DNA of 64,000 nucleotides from Altererythrobacter lutimaris. Lineage in GTDB: Bacteria; Pseudomonadota; Alphaproteobacteria; Sphingomonadales; Sphingomonadaceae. The DNA is taken from assembly GCF_013371495.1 (NCBI RefSeq), contig NZ_JABWTA010000001.1:1720001-1784000 (forward strand), read 5' to 3'. The translations under genes and the position numbers were made by a program. Under the pieces are notes generated by a model. That model saw only the letters and a program-made list of their open reading frames with translations. It made no database searches and was not told where the DNA came from. This document shows, piece by piece, positions 37,154 to 46,300 of this stretch; positions within the stretch are counted from its first letter, which is position 1, and every line of letters starts with the position of its first letter.

Positions 37154-38286
37154 TGCGCCTTGCCATGAGACTGCCATCCAAAGGCTCAGGTGGCGCTACA
37201 GCCAATGATGCTGATCCCCGCGAGACTGCGAGCGCGGAAGTCATCGATCTGGCCAGCCGGACGGCTTATCCAGCAGTCACACAAAACCGCGGCAAGAAAG
37301 ATGGGTTTGGTCTTGCCGCTGGAATCAGCATAGTAGCCCTCTTAGGCGCGCTGACCTTGTCGAGCATGAATTCTGCACGCCTTGACGAACCTGAAGGCAA
37401 TGGCAATCCAGACCTCGCGCAAGCAGGTGCTGCTGCAGTGCCAGCGAGAGTGCCTCAACCTCAAATCGAGCCACAGGTTTCGCCGCAAACGGAGAATTCC
37501 CCTGTCCCGATGCCCGCACCGGCTCCCGCTGGTGTCGTGAACAGCGCGCCTGCTGCCAATCCCTATGCCAGTCCGACAATGGTGTTCGATGCGAGCGCCG
37601 CTCCTGTACCATTGAGCCAACCTGCCGGTGAAGCTGTTACAGCACCGGGCGGGTCAGTTGTCGAAGGCGCGGGAAGCGCAGCCGCTCAATTTGCAAGTCG
37701 GATCGGCGGCGTTGGCGGAGCACCCGCTCAAGCAAGCGCGATGGCCAATCCATCAACAACCGTCACTCAAGGCACACTCATTCCTGCTATTCTGGAAACT
37801 GCGATCGACACTGACGTGCCCGGCTATGTCCGCGCGGTTGTTAGTCAGGACGTGCGCAGTTTTGATGGAACGAGTGTCCTTGTTCCTCGCTCCAGCCGCC
37901 TGATCGGTCAGTATCAGAGCGGCCTGCAAGGAGGCCAGAAGCGGGCCTATGTCATCTGGACCCGGCTCATTCGCCCTGATGGAGCATCTGTAAACCTCGC
38001 CTCGCCTGCGGTCGGCTTTGATGGAACGACAGGTTTGGAAGGCAAAGTGAAGTCCAATTTCTTCAAGAGGTTTGGATCTTCATTATTGCTCTCGGTTGTC
38101 GGCGGACTTGGTGCGGTTGCATCTGGCGGAGCATCGGTTGTCATAGGAGGCGCCGGACAATCAGCAGCCGCAGCAGCCGTACAGCAGGATGGGCAAATTG
38201 GCCCTACAGTACGTGTACCGATGGGCGAACCGATCCGTGTATTCACTGCGCGTGACTTGGATTTCTCCGCGGTGAGCGGCGGGTAA
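37153..38286 (+). CDS. virB10: VirB10/TrbI-type core complex protein
   Basis: A 377-residue protein: a cytoplasmic N-terminus, one transmembrane helix (GLAAGISIVALLGALTLSS, about residues 52-72), a long Pro/Ala-rich linker (90-190) and the TrbI beta-barrel domain. That domain has GTLIPAILETAIDTDVPGYV, VLVPRSSRLIGQYQSG and RVPMGEPIRVFTARDLDFS. It spans from inner to outer membrane. Its start overlaps the virB9 stop. Confidence 0.93.
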   Translation: MRLAMRLPSKGSGGATANDADPRETASAEVIDLASRTAYPAVTQNRGKKDGFGLAAGISIVALLGALTLSSMNSARLDEPEGNGNPDLAQAGAAAVPARVPQPQIEPQVSPQTENSPVPMPAPAPAGVVNSAPAANPYASPTMVFDASAAPVPLSQPAGEAVTAPGGSVVEGAGSAAAQFASRIGGVGGAPAQASAMANPSTTVTQGTLIPAILETAIDTDVPGYVRAVVSQDVRSFDGTSVLVPRSSRLIGQYQSGLQGGQKRAYVIWTRLIRPDGASVNLASPAVGFDGTTGLEGKVKSNFFKRFGSSLLLSVVGGLGAVASGGASVVIGGAGQSAAAAAVQQDGQIGPTVRVPMGEPIRVFTARDLDFSAVSGG

Positions 38287-38302
38287 TTGATTGGCTTCTC
38301 GT

Positions 38303-39328
38303 ATGACAGCAGAAATTCAACCGTTGCGTGAAAACTTGGCAAATAAGCCTGCTGGCAGCGCGTATCTTGATGCCTATCTCGCCCCATTCATGCAATGGCT
38401 TGAGCGCGATACCGTTACCGAGATCCTTGTGAACCGCCCCGGCGAGGTCTGGATCGAGGATGCGCAATCCTTTGGCATGAAGCGCGTTGAAGCCGAACAG
38501 ATCGATGATCTCCTGATCCAGCGACTTGCAGAGCAGGTCGCACGGCTCAACCACCAGGGCATCAACCGGGAGCACCCCCTGCTCGGCGCAACCCTGCCAG
38601 ATGGTGCGCGCGTGCAGTTTTGCGGACCACCAGCGACACGGGGTCATTGGGCGATGGCTATAAGGCGACACAGACGCCTTGACGTGTCGCTCGATGCGTA
38701 TGATGTGGGTGCACTCAGCAACGCTTCAGAGCCGGCAACGCCAGACGCTCATAAAGAACCCGTTGCTTTCTTGCGAGAAGCGATCCGGCAGCGCAAGACG
38801 ATCCTGATCTCAGGCGGGACCAGCAGCGGTAAAACAACCTTCCTCAACGCGATGTTGGGCGAGATTCCAAAGGACCAACGCGTCGTTTTGGTCGAGGACA
38901 CACCTGAACTGAAGCTTCCCGGCGCGAACGGCGTGGGTCTCGTCGCTGTCAAAGGCGAGATGGGCGAGGCGAAGGTATTAGCTGATACCCTGCTTCAAGC
39001 CGCTTTGCGATTGCGGCCCGATCGCATCGTATTGGGCGAATTGCGCGGGTCTGAAAGCGTAAGCTTCCTTCGCGCCATCAACACTGGTCATCCGGGAAGC
39101 TTCTCGACGATCCATGCGAACACTCCGCAAGGAGCTCTGGAACAGCTGGCGCTCATGGTCATGCAGACAGGGATAGGCCTGACCCGGCAGGACACAATCG
39201 CGTATGCTGCAGGCGTGATTGATGTGGTGGTGCAGTTAGGCCGCAGCAAAGATGGCAAACGTGAGATCACTTCGATTGTTGAGACCATCTCGGCATTCAA
39301 CGAAACTGAAGAACATGGGCCAAATTGA
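38303..39328 (+). CDS. virB11: VirB11 hexameric ATPase
   Basis: About 341 residues. The N-terminal domain contains DTVTEILVNRPGEVWIEDA. The C-terminal RecA-like domain has Walker A GGTSSGKTT (171-179), the Asp box VLVEDTPELKLPGANGV, the Walker B region DRIVLGELRGSE and the His box TGHPGSFSTIHAN. It is complete. A TTG at 38291 is an alternative start closer to the virB10 stop. It is the last gene of the operon; no virD4 follows. Confidence 0.92.
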   Translation: MTAEIQPLRENLANKPAGSAYLDAYLAPFMQWLERDTVTEILVNRPGEVWIEDAQSFGMKRVEAEQIDDLLIQRLAEQVARLNHQGINREHPLLGATLPDGARVQFCGPPATRGHWAMAIRRHRRLDVSLDAYDVGALSNASEPATPDAHKEPVAFLREAIRQRKTILISGGTSSGKTTFLNAMLGEIPKDQRVVLVEDTPELKLPGANGVGLVAVKGEMGEAKVLADTLLQAALRLRPDRIVLGELRGSESVSFLRAINTGHPGSFSTIHANTPQGALEQLALMVMQTGIGLTRQDTIAYAAGVIDVVVQLGRSKDGKREITSIVETISAFNETEEHGPN

Positions 39329-39488
39329 CGTGTCCAGATTCCAGACCGCAACTCGCAGATCATAGCTCGGCAACTTAAGCTAAGCGACCTAGATATTCAG
39401 CCGAATATGCAGCGTTACCATATGGGCGGGGTTGTCCCAGCCACAAACTTCCCTCGCATCCCAGGAACCCCCAGCTCATCGCCCTACT

Positions 39489-39938
39489 CTAAGCCGCCTT
39501 TTCTCGATCGCTGAAGTAAGCTTCCAACTTTGAGCTGCTGCTTTCGGTCAGTTTAATGAACGTCCGGCGCTGATCCGTCGGATCAGGAGATCGTGACACT
39601 AGCCCCCATTTCTCGAGCAATTTGAGCCATCGCAACGCTGTTGTGGCAGGTGCATTAGAAGCAATACAAAGACTTGTGACTGAAATGTCAATTCCCGCTT
39701 CATTGGCGACATAGAGGTCTAGAAGCATGTCCCACGCCGGTTCCGCAAACATCTCGGAAGGGAAATACTCTTCTCGTTGTGTCCGACTTACGATGTCGCG
39801 CTTAACTTGATCGACAACTGGCCGATTGGATCGATCGATTGTTGTGTCAGCCTGAACTGAAACATTGGCGAGTAGGTCATTCAACCTACCCACCGCATCA
39901 ATTAGCTCATGTTCAGAAATGTCAGATATGTATGCCAT
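39489..39938 (-). CDS. MarR-type winged-helix regulator
   Basis: A 149-residue protein. A winged-helix domain is at about residues 65-140: AWDMLLDLYVANEAGIDISVTSLCIASNAPATTALRWLKLLEKWG, quoted in part, then LVSRSPDPTDQRRTFIKLT with the typical D-x-R-D/Q-x-R wing. Residues 1-60 are polar and not conserved. It is convergent with the virB operon and could regulate it or the neighbouring pair. Confidence 0.8.
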   Translation of the reverse strand: MAYISDISEHELIDAVGRLNDLLANVSVQADTTIDRSNRPVVDQVKRDIVSRTQREEYFPSEMFAEPAWDMLLDLYVANEAGIDISVTSLCIASNAPATTALRWLKLLEKWGLVSRSPDPTDQRRTFIKLTESSSSKLEAYFSDREKAA

Positions 39939-40045
39939 TCAGCGCCCCCGCTACTTAATTCATGAGCACCTCGACCAATTGCTCAGTCCAAATACTACAC
40001 GAGAAGAACGATTCTGCGGCACCGAAGAGTGGACATTTCGATTTG

Positions 40046-40228
40046 TTAATCAGGTGTATCGAGTAAGGATCTCCCGATCTCCTCAATCGCCTGATTCAGG
40101 TGTATTGAAGCGACATCAAGACCCTGTTTATCAAGGATTTTCAGCGCATCGATCAGAGATGCAACTGTTTGATGCAGCACCTCTTTATCCCCGATATCCG
40201 GTGCATTGTTTGTGGGTTGATTTATCAC
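40046..40228 (-). CDS. Small hypothetical protein
   Basis: A 60-residue soluble protein with an ASLIDALKILDKQGLDVASIHLNQAIEEIG core that reads as two amphipathic helices. Similar small helical proteins occur in sphingomonads, but I cannot name a family. It lies 107 bases upstream of the MarR-type gene on the same strand. Coding status is probable, not certain. Confidence 0.45.
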   Translation of the reverse strand: MINQPTNNAPDIGDKEVLHQTVASLIDALKILDKQGLDVASIHLNQAIEEIGRSLLDTPD

Positions 40229-40421
40229 TGCATGTTACTCGCCTTGTAAATGAACACGCTCAGTCCGAGACTGCAGCGTTTGACAGTGAGAATGATTAGC
40301 AACTTTGTCTTTCAAGGCCAAGTTTTTGAGATTGCTGATCGCTCAATCGTCGAAGCGACATTGGAAGCGCGAGTGATCTGAATTGGGGGCGAGAAAAAAC
40401 CTTATGGCTCGCAACCGACAT

Positions 40422-41843
40422 TCAAGAACTTTGCATGAACCCCAGATCAGGACTCCGGAATCGGCCAATATTGGGAGCAATGCTCGTTAGCTCAGATTCG
40501 GGCACTCCAAACCATTTCGCTAAGGTAGTGGAAAGTTCATCAACCGATATCGTCGGAAGCAGCCTTCCGCGCCCGACCTGATCATCCGACTCAATTGAGG
40601 TTCGAGGCGCAGTCCCGAAAAAGCGCCCGCCATTTACCGCGCCTCCCAGGACGAAGTGATGCCCACCCCATCCATGATCACTTCCATCGCCGTTAACAGA
40701 AAGAGTGCGACCGAAGTCTGAGGCGGTGAACAGCGTAACGTTATCCGACAATCCAAGTCCAAGCATGGCGGCAAAGAAATTATCCAATGCATTGTCGAGC
40801 TGCCCGAGCAGAGCATCATGACTACCTCTCAAACCGCCATGATGGTCGAAACCGCCAATCGAAACCATGAAGACTTGGCGCTTGACCCCCACTTGCTGCC
40901 GCGCATCTATCATTTTTGCGACGACTTCGAGCTGCTGAGCGAGCGCCGTACCGCCAATGCTCGGCTCATACTGAGACTTTTCGAGGATTTCGTTCAAGAA
41001 CAAGCCATAGTCTACCGATCTACTGTTGATCCTGACGATATCTTGCTGAAACGCAGTGCCGCCACTCTGGCGTAGAATCTGATTGAGTGCATCACTGGCG
41101 CTCGGCATACCGAACGCTGAATACTTCAGAGCGGCCGGGGTAAGCGCCCCCTTCGTACTCAGGCGAAAAGGCATCGAGTCCTGGCCTCGAAGGAAAACTC
41201 CGTTTCCGGAGATGCTTAGGGCCGTGAACATGCTGTTCGAATTACGCGACTGCGCGAGGTCTGCCATTCTGCCACCCCAGCCGGTTCGCAGGTCAGCACT
41301 TGTAGAGGTCTGCCATGCCGATTGCTGATCATTGTGGGAGAAGAGCTTTTTGGGGACCGGGTAAGAAGCACGGTTGTCGCTCAGAAACTGTGCTTTCGTA
41401 AGCGGAGTTTCCAAAGGCCCTGTGTTCAGCAATATTGCTAGATTACACTGATGAAAACGGGAGGTGAGCTTTGGCATTGTCGGTGCCAACGCATACTGTA
41501 TCCCATCGGTAAGTTGCTGCTCATCATTGGGGAACAACACGGAGGATTGAAGTGCCTCTTTAGTTAGCGCAACCCCCATTTCACCGTTTGCGCCACCACC
41601 CCGCAACTGCTGATAGAGTAGGTAATTATCTTGATCATACGGGATGAGCGTATTCGCATGATCGTTGCCACCATCAAGAAATACGCAAACAATTGCTTTG
41701 TAATCCTCGACTACGCCTGCGGCGGCTAGCTCATTGATAGCAGCCAAATCCATTGCGTAAGCACTTGCCCCACCCAGTAGTGACAATTGCCCGCTGCGCT
41801 GGAGAAAAGCTCGCCGGGAAATCGCTGTTTGTTTTGAGATCAC
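40422..41843 (-). CDS. DUF1501 protein with Tat signal
   Basis: A 473-residue protein with a twin-arginine signal (SRRAFLQRSGQLSLLGGAS). A DUF1501 (sulfatase-like fold) domain follows: VCVFLDGGNDHANTLIPYD, VGVKRQVFMVSIGGFDHHGG and VTLFTASDFGRTLSVNGDGSDHGWGGHH, quoted in part. It is exported folded to the periplasm. DUF1501 genes usually pair with DUF1800 genes, as here: it starts 11 bases after the DUF1800 stop. Enzymatic activity is unproven for the pair. Confidence 0.88.
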   Translation of the reverse strand: MISKQTAISRRAFLQRSGQLSLLGGASAYAMDLAAINELAAAGVVEDYKAIVCVFLDGGNDHANTLIPYDQDNYLLYQQLRGGGANGEMGVALTKEALQSSVLFPNDEQQLTDGIQYALAPTMPKLTSRFHQCNLAILLNTGPLETPLTKAQFLSDNRASYPVPKKLFSHNDQQSAWQTSTSADLRTGWGGRMADLAQSRNSNSMFTALSISGNGVFLRGQDSMPFRLSTKGALTPAALKYSAFGMPSASDALNQILRQSGGTAFQQDIVRINSRSVDYGLFLNEILEKSQYEPSIGGTALAQQLEVVAKMIDARQQVGVKRQVFMVSIGGFDHHGGLRGSHDALLGQLDNALDNFFAAMLGLGLSDNVTLFTASDFGRTLSVNGDGSDHGWGGHHFVLGGAVNGGRFFGTAPRTSIESDDQVGRGRLLPTISVDELSTTLAKWFGVPESELTSIAPNIGRFRSPDLGFMQSS

Positions 41844-41854
41844 GACAACGTATC

Positions 41855-43708
41855 CTAGCCTTGGATTTGGAATTCTGGAGCTGCCATTACGAGAAAAATC
41901 GCCGCGCGGATGACCTGCAATTTCTTATCTTGAGGATCGCTTTGCGCGACAGGCGAACTAGATAGTCCATTGACTATTTGGTCTCTGGTTTGCCCAGATA
42001 GTTGATTAGCAGTGAGCAAGAGATTGAGATGGTCGACCAGCCTGTCTGGCTGATGAGCTATCTCAAGTTCTGCCAGATAGGTCGCGGCTACATCTGTCGG
42101 CCCGTCGGTGGTAAAAGCCAGCACTCTTTGCATCGTGTTCAAATAGCCCACGATCGATGTCTCGTTTATGAGTTGAGATTCTGGTGCAACCAATCCCGCC
42201 GCATCTGCGCTCGAATTCGTGGCCACGTAATTCTGCCCAAAGAAGCCGAAAACCGAAGGTGCGCGTAGCGGAGACTGCCCCAAATGAGTGGTCTCAGTCT
42301 CAAAGCTGCCAAAGTCCCACCAACCGCTTTGTGATCGCGCACCGAACGTACGTCCCCATTGGATCAGCCGAAACATCGGCTCCTTTATTCTGCCGAAATT
42401 CGCACTCGAATTGCTTGCTGGTTGCAGTGCTTCATCATCCAACAGGATGGCTCTAAAGACAGCCTTCAAGTCCCCGCGAACTCCACTGCCATTGTCATTG
42501 AAGATTGAAGCAACTCTGGACACATAGGTCGTTGAAGGGTTGCTCGTGACTAGTCGCTGGATCATGCGCTTACAGAAAAATGGTGCAACATTTGGATGTT
42601 GGAACAGCGTGTCTAGCGCGATCTTCAGAGTTTCGGACGCTCCCGTATTCTCTGGTATCCTTGTACCTAAGAAGGATTTTTCTGCATTGGAATGAAGTGA
42701 CTCAGTCTTGGGGAAAGCCCACTTAGTCGGGTCCGCTGTCAGCGGCTTCCGCGCGTAACTCGCGTCTTGCACTCTCCATGCGGGATTGCCGGGATCGGGG
42801 AAATACGGAACATCCTGATAATCAAAGTCATATCCGGTGAAGCACTTCGCCAGCCCTTCGACATCTTGGTTGGTGTAGGTCTCAGTCGCTTCGCCACCCT
42901 CTAGCTTGACCGAGCCGTCCAAGTTGAGTTCTTCAAGACCTATGGTGAAAAGTTGCATGACCTCTCGAGCAAAATTCTCATCGGGTTTGCGGCCTGTTTC
43001 AGGATTGGATTTTTGGTTCCCAACAGTATCGAGGAAGACCCCCATGGCCGGTGTCAGGGTGATTTCTTCCAGTAGTTGGCGAAAATTTCCAAATGCATTA
43101 CGGTTGAGAATGTCCCAGTACTCGCCAACTGAGATGCCCGACCACCGGTATTTGATGCGGCTGGCCGATACGACGAAGAAGTCAGCGAGAGCCAGAGAGA
43201 CCCGTTTACGGACCGGATTGTCGCCTGAAAGTAACTGAGACCAAACCATCCGATCAGTTAAATGCGGCCTGTCAAAGTGCCTTTCGTTATCGACCACATC
43301 GAGCTTCTGTACCGCAAAAAACTCTTCGGCAGTTTGCGAGTTCGGTTGCTCCAGCTTACGATTTAGCCAAGCCTCGTACCCTTCAGAACGAAGCTCAGTG
43401 ATGTGCGCTTTGTCCACCCAAAGCGATGCTTGTAATAGGAAGCGAGCAGCTTCCTTGTCCGAAACTGGTTTACGCGCGGTGTCAACCGGCTGATCGGGTA
43501 GAGTAAAGCCCGCACCAGATTGACCATCATTGCCACCGCACGCAGTAAGCGCAAACGCCGCGCCAATCAGCGACCCCCGAGACACTCTTGTTGATACGTC
43601 GTTGCTGGGAGAAACGAACGGTGACTGTTTTACTGACTCTTGCTCAAGCTGATCTTCTTGCTCGGTACGGCAAACTTGTCCGCGCGCATGATATCCCTGA
43701 ATCTCCAT
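41855..43708 (-). CDS. DUF1800 protein, exported
   Basis: A 617-residue protein (from the ATG at 43708). DUF1800 features include ARFLLQASLW, EGYEAWLNRKLEQ, RVSLALADFFVVS, the ENFAREVMQLFTIGLEELN block, and FCKRMIQRLVTSNPS. A lipobox-like ALTAC sits about 57 residues in, so the real start may be the GTG at 43585, giving a short lipoprotein signal. It is the partner of the downstream DUF1501 gene. The pair's role is unknown; it is found scattered in Proteobacteria and Planctomycetes. Confidence 0.85.
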   Translation of the reverse strand: MEIQGYHARGQVCRTEQEDQLEQESVKQSPFVSPSNDVSTRVSRGSLIGAAFALTACGGNDGQSGAGFTLPDQPVDTARKPVSDKEAARFLLQASLWVDKAHITELRSEGYEAWLNRKLEQPNSQTAEEFFAVQKLDVVDNERHFDRPHLTDRMVWSQLLSGDNPVRKRVSLALADFFVVSASRIKYRWSGISVGEYWDILNRNAFGNFRQLLEEITLTPAMGVFLDTVGNQKSNPETGRKPDENFAREVMQLFTIGLEELNLDGSVKLEGGEATETYTNQDVEGLAKCFTGYDFDYQDVPYFPDPGNPAWRVQDASYARKPLTADPTKWAFPKTESLHSNAEKSFLGTRIPENTGASETLKIALDTLFQHPNVAPFFCKRMIQRLVTSNPSTTYVSRVASIFNDNGSGVRGDLKAVFRAILLDDEALQPASNSSANFGRIKEPMFRLIQWGRTFGARSQSGWWDFGSFETETTHLGQSPLRAPSVFGFFGQNYVATNSSADAAGLVAPESQLINETSIVGYLNTMQRVLAFTTDGPTDVAATYLAELEIAHQPDRLVDHLNLLLTANQLSGQTRDQIVNGLSSSPVAQSDPQDKKLQVIRAAIFLVMAAPEFQIQG

Positions 43709-43726
43709 GCATGAATAGTTGCACAA

Positions 43727-44193
43727 GCCGGTTCAAGTTCATTGTGAGAATAGATCCATATTGGACATAAGTTCTGGTCTGCCTTTCTCAACAGGGTGGA
43801 AGCCGACTGAGAAACGAAATGCGTTGGGTCATTTAGGAGCACGCGGATTAGAGCCAGTTTGGAGGTTTCCCCACAAATAAAGTGGATCAAGCAAATGAGC
43901 GCGTAGCTAGAACCAGACTTGATGCTAAAACAATCGAGCCTAGCGTTTCATTAACCGAAATGGTTGCAGGCCGTTCGGTTAGGTCAGCCTTAATCACCGA
44001 TACAAACGGTCCGCTTTCCACCTCAATGGCAGACATTCATTGCCCGAATCTTCGCGCCTAACTCCAGACAGTCCGCTTTCAGGCAAATCCAAGCGCCGAG
44101 GGAACGTCTCAAATTGAGGTGGAAAGCGGACGGTCTGGATTTCGTCGAATATGCAGCTAATGCCGACCGAAGCTTTGGTTTGGAGTAAGCGCA
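43727..44193. other. Gene-free stretch with inverted repeats
   Basis: About 470 bases between the divergent DUF1800 and MOSC genes. No convincing coding frame is seen. It contains the 19-bp inverted repeat at 44009-44131 and a third GTCCGCTTTC copy at 44071-44080. It presumably also holds both promoters. Confidence 0.5.
44009..44131. repeat. 19-bp inverted repeat pair with GTCCGCTTTC motif
   Basis: GTCCGCTTTCCACCTCAAT (44009-44027) is matched exactly by its reverse complement at 44113-44131. A further GTCCGCTTTC lies between, at 44071-44080. It may be an intergenic repeat element (REP/MITE-like) rather than an operator. Confidence 0.7.
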
Positions 44194-44736
44194 GTGTCAG
44201 GAACCGTCATCGCAGTAGCCAAAGATGAAGGACACAATTTCTCGAAGACGATCGTTCCAGAAATCGAGATCATCACAGGTTTGGGTGTCGATGGTGACGC
44301 TCATCTCGGCGAAAGAGTGAAGCACCGTTCACGTGTCAAAGTCGACCCAACACAACCCAATCTTCGCCAAGTGCATCTGATCCACTCGGAACTTTTCGAT
44401 GAAGTTGGCGAAAAAGGCTTCAGGGTGCAGCCAGCAGACCTCGGCGAGAACATCACCACGAAGGGCCTAGACCTTCTTGGCCTTCCTCGTCATGCAGTCC
44501 TCGAGATTGGTGAGCAAGTGCGTTTGGAAGTAACCGGTCTCCGAAACCCGTGCGCGCAAATAGACAATTTCCAGAAAGGCCTGCTGTCAGCCGTGCTCGA
44601 CAAAGGTCCAAATGGCGAATTGATACGCAAATCTGGGATTATGACGGTGGTGCTTGTAGGAGGTCTCGTTCGCGCGGGCGACCGCATTAACGTGAAGCTG
44701 CCTGCTCAACCTTTTCTGCCGCTTGAGCGTGTGTAG
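44194..44736 (+). CDS. MOSC domain protein
   Basis: A 180-residue protein with the MOSC fold: GLGVDGDAHLGERVKHRSRV, QVHLIHSELFDEVGEKGF, LGENITTKGLDLLGLP, and the cysteine block LRNPCAQIDNFQKGLL. MOSC domains handle sulfur carried on the molybdenum cofactor or act as reductases of related substrates. No moco gene is nearby in the island. It lies between two repeat clusters. Confidence 0.87.
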   Translation: MSGTVIAVAKDEGHNFSKTIVPEIEIITGLGVDGDAHLGERVKHRSRVKVDPTQPNLRQVHLIHSELFDEVGEKGFRVQPADLGENITTKGLDLLGLPRHAVLEIGEQVRLEVTGLRNPCAQIDNFQKGLLSAVLDKGPNGELIRKSGIMTVVLVGGLVRAGDRINVKLPAQPFLPLERV

Positions 44737-44743
44737 AAGCTAA

Positions 44744-44803
44744 GTCCGCTTTCGGGTCATTTGAGTGCGGCATTCTACGTCCGCAATTGGGTCGTCAGCG
44801 GAC
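44744..44803. repeat. Nested palindromic intergenic repeat
   Basis: Bounded by GTCCGCT (44744-44750) and AGCGGAC (44797-44803), with a TGCGG/CCGCA pair inside. It shares the GTCCGCTTTC start with the repeats at 44009-44131. It lies between the MOSC stop and the integrase 3' end. Confidence 0.55.
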
Positions 44804-44843
44804 AGGCGGCTTTTGGAAAGACAACTTCGCTAATAGCTGTTGG

Positions 44844-46085
44844 CTAGCCAGCCGAGCGCAGCGGGGTCACGTTTCCACCAGCCGACGGGATCGTTGCGCA
44901 ATAGGTGGCCCAATCGTCCATGAGCCGCCGCCGCTTGTCGAACAGATCGCCGCGTCGATAGGCCCGCTCCACCTTGTTTTCGATAGCGTGGGCCAGCGCC
45001 ATTTCGGCAACCTCATGGGCATAGCCAGTGCATTCGGCTGCCCAATCGCGGAAGCCAGAACGGAAGCCGTGCACGGTCGCGTCGACGCTCATGCGGCGCA
45101 TGAGCATTGCCATGGCCATGCCGGACAGCTTGCCGCCTTTCGCGCCGGGAAACAGATAATCGCTACCAAGCGGCTGTAAGCTTTCGAGGATGGCAACCGC
45201 ACGCGGGGACAACGGCACGCGATGCTCTTTCGCTGCCTTCATGCGCTCGGCTGGTATCGTCCAAATTCCCTTGTCCAAATCGACTTCTGCCCAATTTGCG
45301 CCGATCACTTCGCCAGATCGCGCAGCGGTGAGGATCGTAAATTCCAGCGCCAGCGCAGCCACAGCCTCCCGCTTATGCAGTGCGCGGACGAATGCCGGAA
45401 TTTCTTCATAAGGGAGCGCCTTGTGATGCCCACGAGATAAGCGGGTTCGAGCCGGAAGAATTTGCGCAAGGTGCCCGCGCCAGCGCGCTGGGTTTTCCCC
45501 TTGGCGATAGCCGCGCGCCTTGGCGTTATCGAGCACGGTCTCAATCCGTCCGCGAATGCGGCTAGCAGTCTCGGCCTTTTCTTTCCAAATCGGCTCAAGG
45601 ATTTTCAGCACTTGCGCGGTTTCGACCTCGGCAACCGGCAAATCCCCAATTACCGGATACACATATGTGGAGAGCGTGTTGCGCCATTGCTGGCGATGTT
45701 TGGGGTTACGCCAGCTTACCTCGTTCGCAGCAATATACGCCGATGCTACGTCCTTGAACGTGGTTCCGGCCACCTTGGCAGCCTGAGCCGCCGCAAGGGC
45801 CTGTGCGGCCTCCCTGTCCCTTTCCTCCAGCGGATCAATGCCCGCCTTGACCTTGAAGCGCAGCGCCGCCGCTTCGTCGCGCGCATCGGCAAGAGACATG
45901 CCGCCTTGGCCAGCCGCACCCAAGCCAACGTCCCGCGACTTGCCGTTTAGCATGAAACGATAAACCCATGAGCGAGCGCCGGTCGGCTTCACCAGCAAAT
46001 GCAGCCCGCCCCCATCGGCATGGCGTCCCGGCTTGGCATTCTTGACCGCTAGAGGTGTGAGAGCGTTGTGCAATTTTCGCGGCAT
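44844..46085 (-). CDS. P4-type tyrosine integrase
   Basis: A 413-residue integrase. The N-terminal DUF4102 arm-binding domain (KLHNALTPLAVKNAKPGRHADGGGLHLLV, quoted here as features) and a SAM-like domain lead to the catalytic domain with Arg256 (TAARSGEV), His339 and Arg342 (VHGFR), His366 (ALAHAI) and Tyr376 (VERAYRRGDL). This family inserts islands into tRNA 3' ends, which fits the duplicated tRNA-Ser end 216 bases upstream of its start. It appears intact. Confidence 0.94.
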   Translation of the reverse strand: MPRKLHNALTPLAVKNAKPGRHADGGGLHLLVKPTGARSWVYRFMLNGKSRDVGLGAAGQGGMSLADARDEAAALRFKVKAGIDPLEERDREAAQALAAAQAAKVAGTTFKDVASAYIAANEVSWRNPKHRQQWRNTLSTYVYPVIGDLPVAEVETAQVLKILEPIWKEKAETASRIRGRIETVLDNAKARGYRQGENPARWRGHLAQILPARTRLSRGHHKALPYEEIPAFVRALHKREAVAALALEFTILTAARSGEVIGANWAEVDLDKGIWTIPAERMKAAKEHRVPLSPRAVAILESLQPLGSDYLFPGAKGGKLSGMAMAMLMRRMSVDATVHGFRSGFRDWAAECTGYAHEVAEMALAHAIENKVERAYRRGDLFDKRRRLMDDWATYCATIPSAGGNVTPLRSAG

Positions 46086-46148
46086 TTCGGTTCCCTGTCC
46101 GGTAGTCGAACCTGCCAGCGCCTTGCCAGAGTGGCGGAATTAGCTGTC

Positions 46149-46192
46149 GTTCCCATAACCGTTCCCCGATAATAGTGCGGTTTTATGGGAAC
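46149..46192. repeat. Island right-end 23-bp repeat with inverted copy
   Basis: The 23-bp repeat (46149-46171) matches the left-end copy at 25048-25070. Its first ten bases GTTCCCATAA recur inverted as TTATGGGAAC at 46183-46192. It lies between the integrase start and attR: probable integrase or excisionase arm sites and integrase promoter. Confidence 0.65.
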
Positions 46193-46300
46193 GCAATGGG
46201 GCACATACGGACAGTCAGACTGACACTCAGACCCAAAACTCTAGTATTCTTAGGGTTTAAGAGGATCGGTGCGGACTTGTGCGGCCTATAGTTAGGCGGA

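Noticed and set aside
31381..39328. The virB operon as complete conjugation machinery
   Set aside because: No VirD4, relaxase or VirB8 is visible, so self-transfer of the island is not supported.
40292..40381. 29-codon frame on the plus strand near the MarR gene
   Set aside because: Too short to support without a ribosome binding site or homologue; might be a leader peptide.
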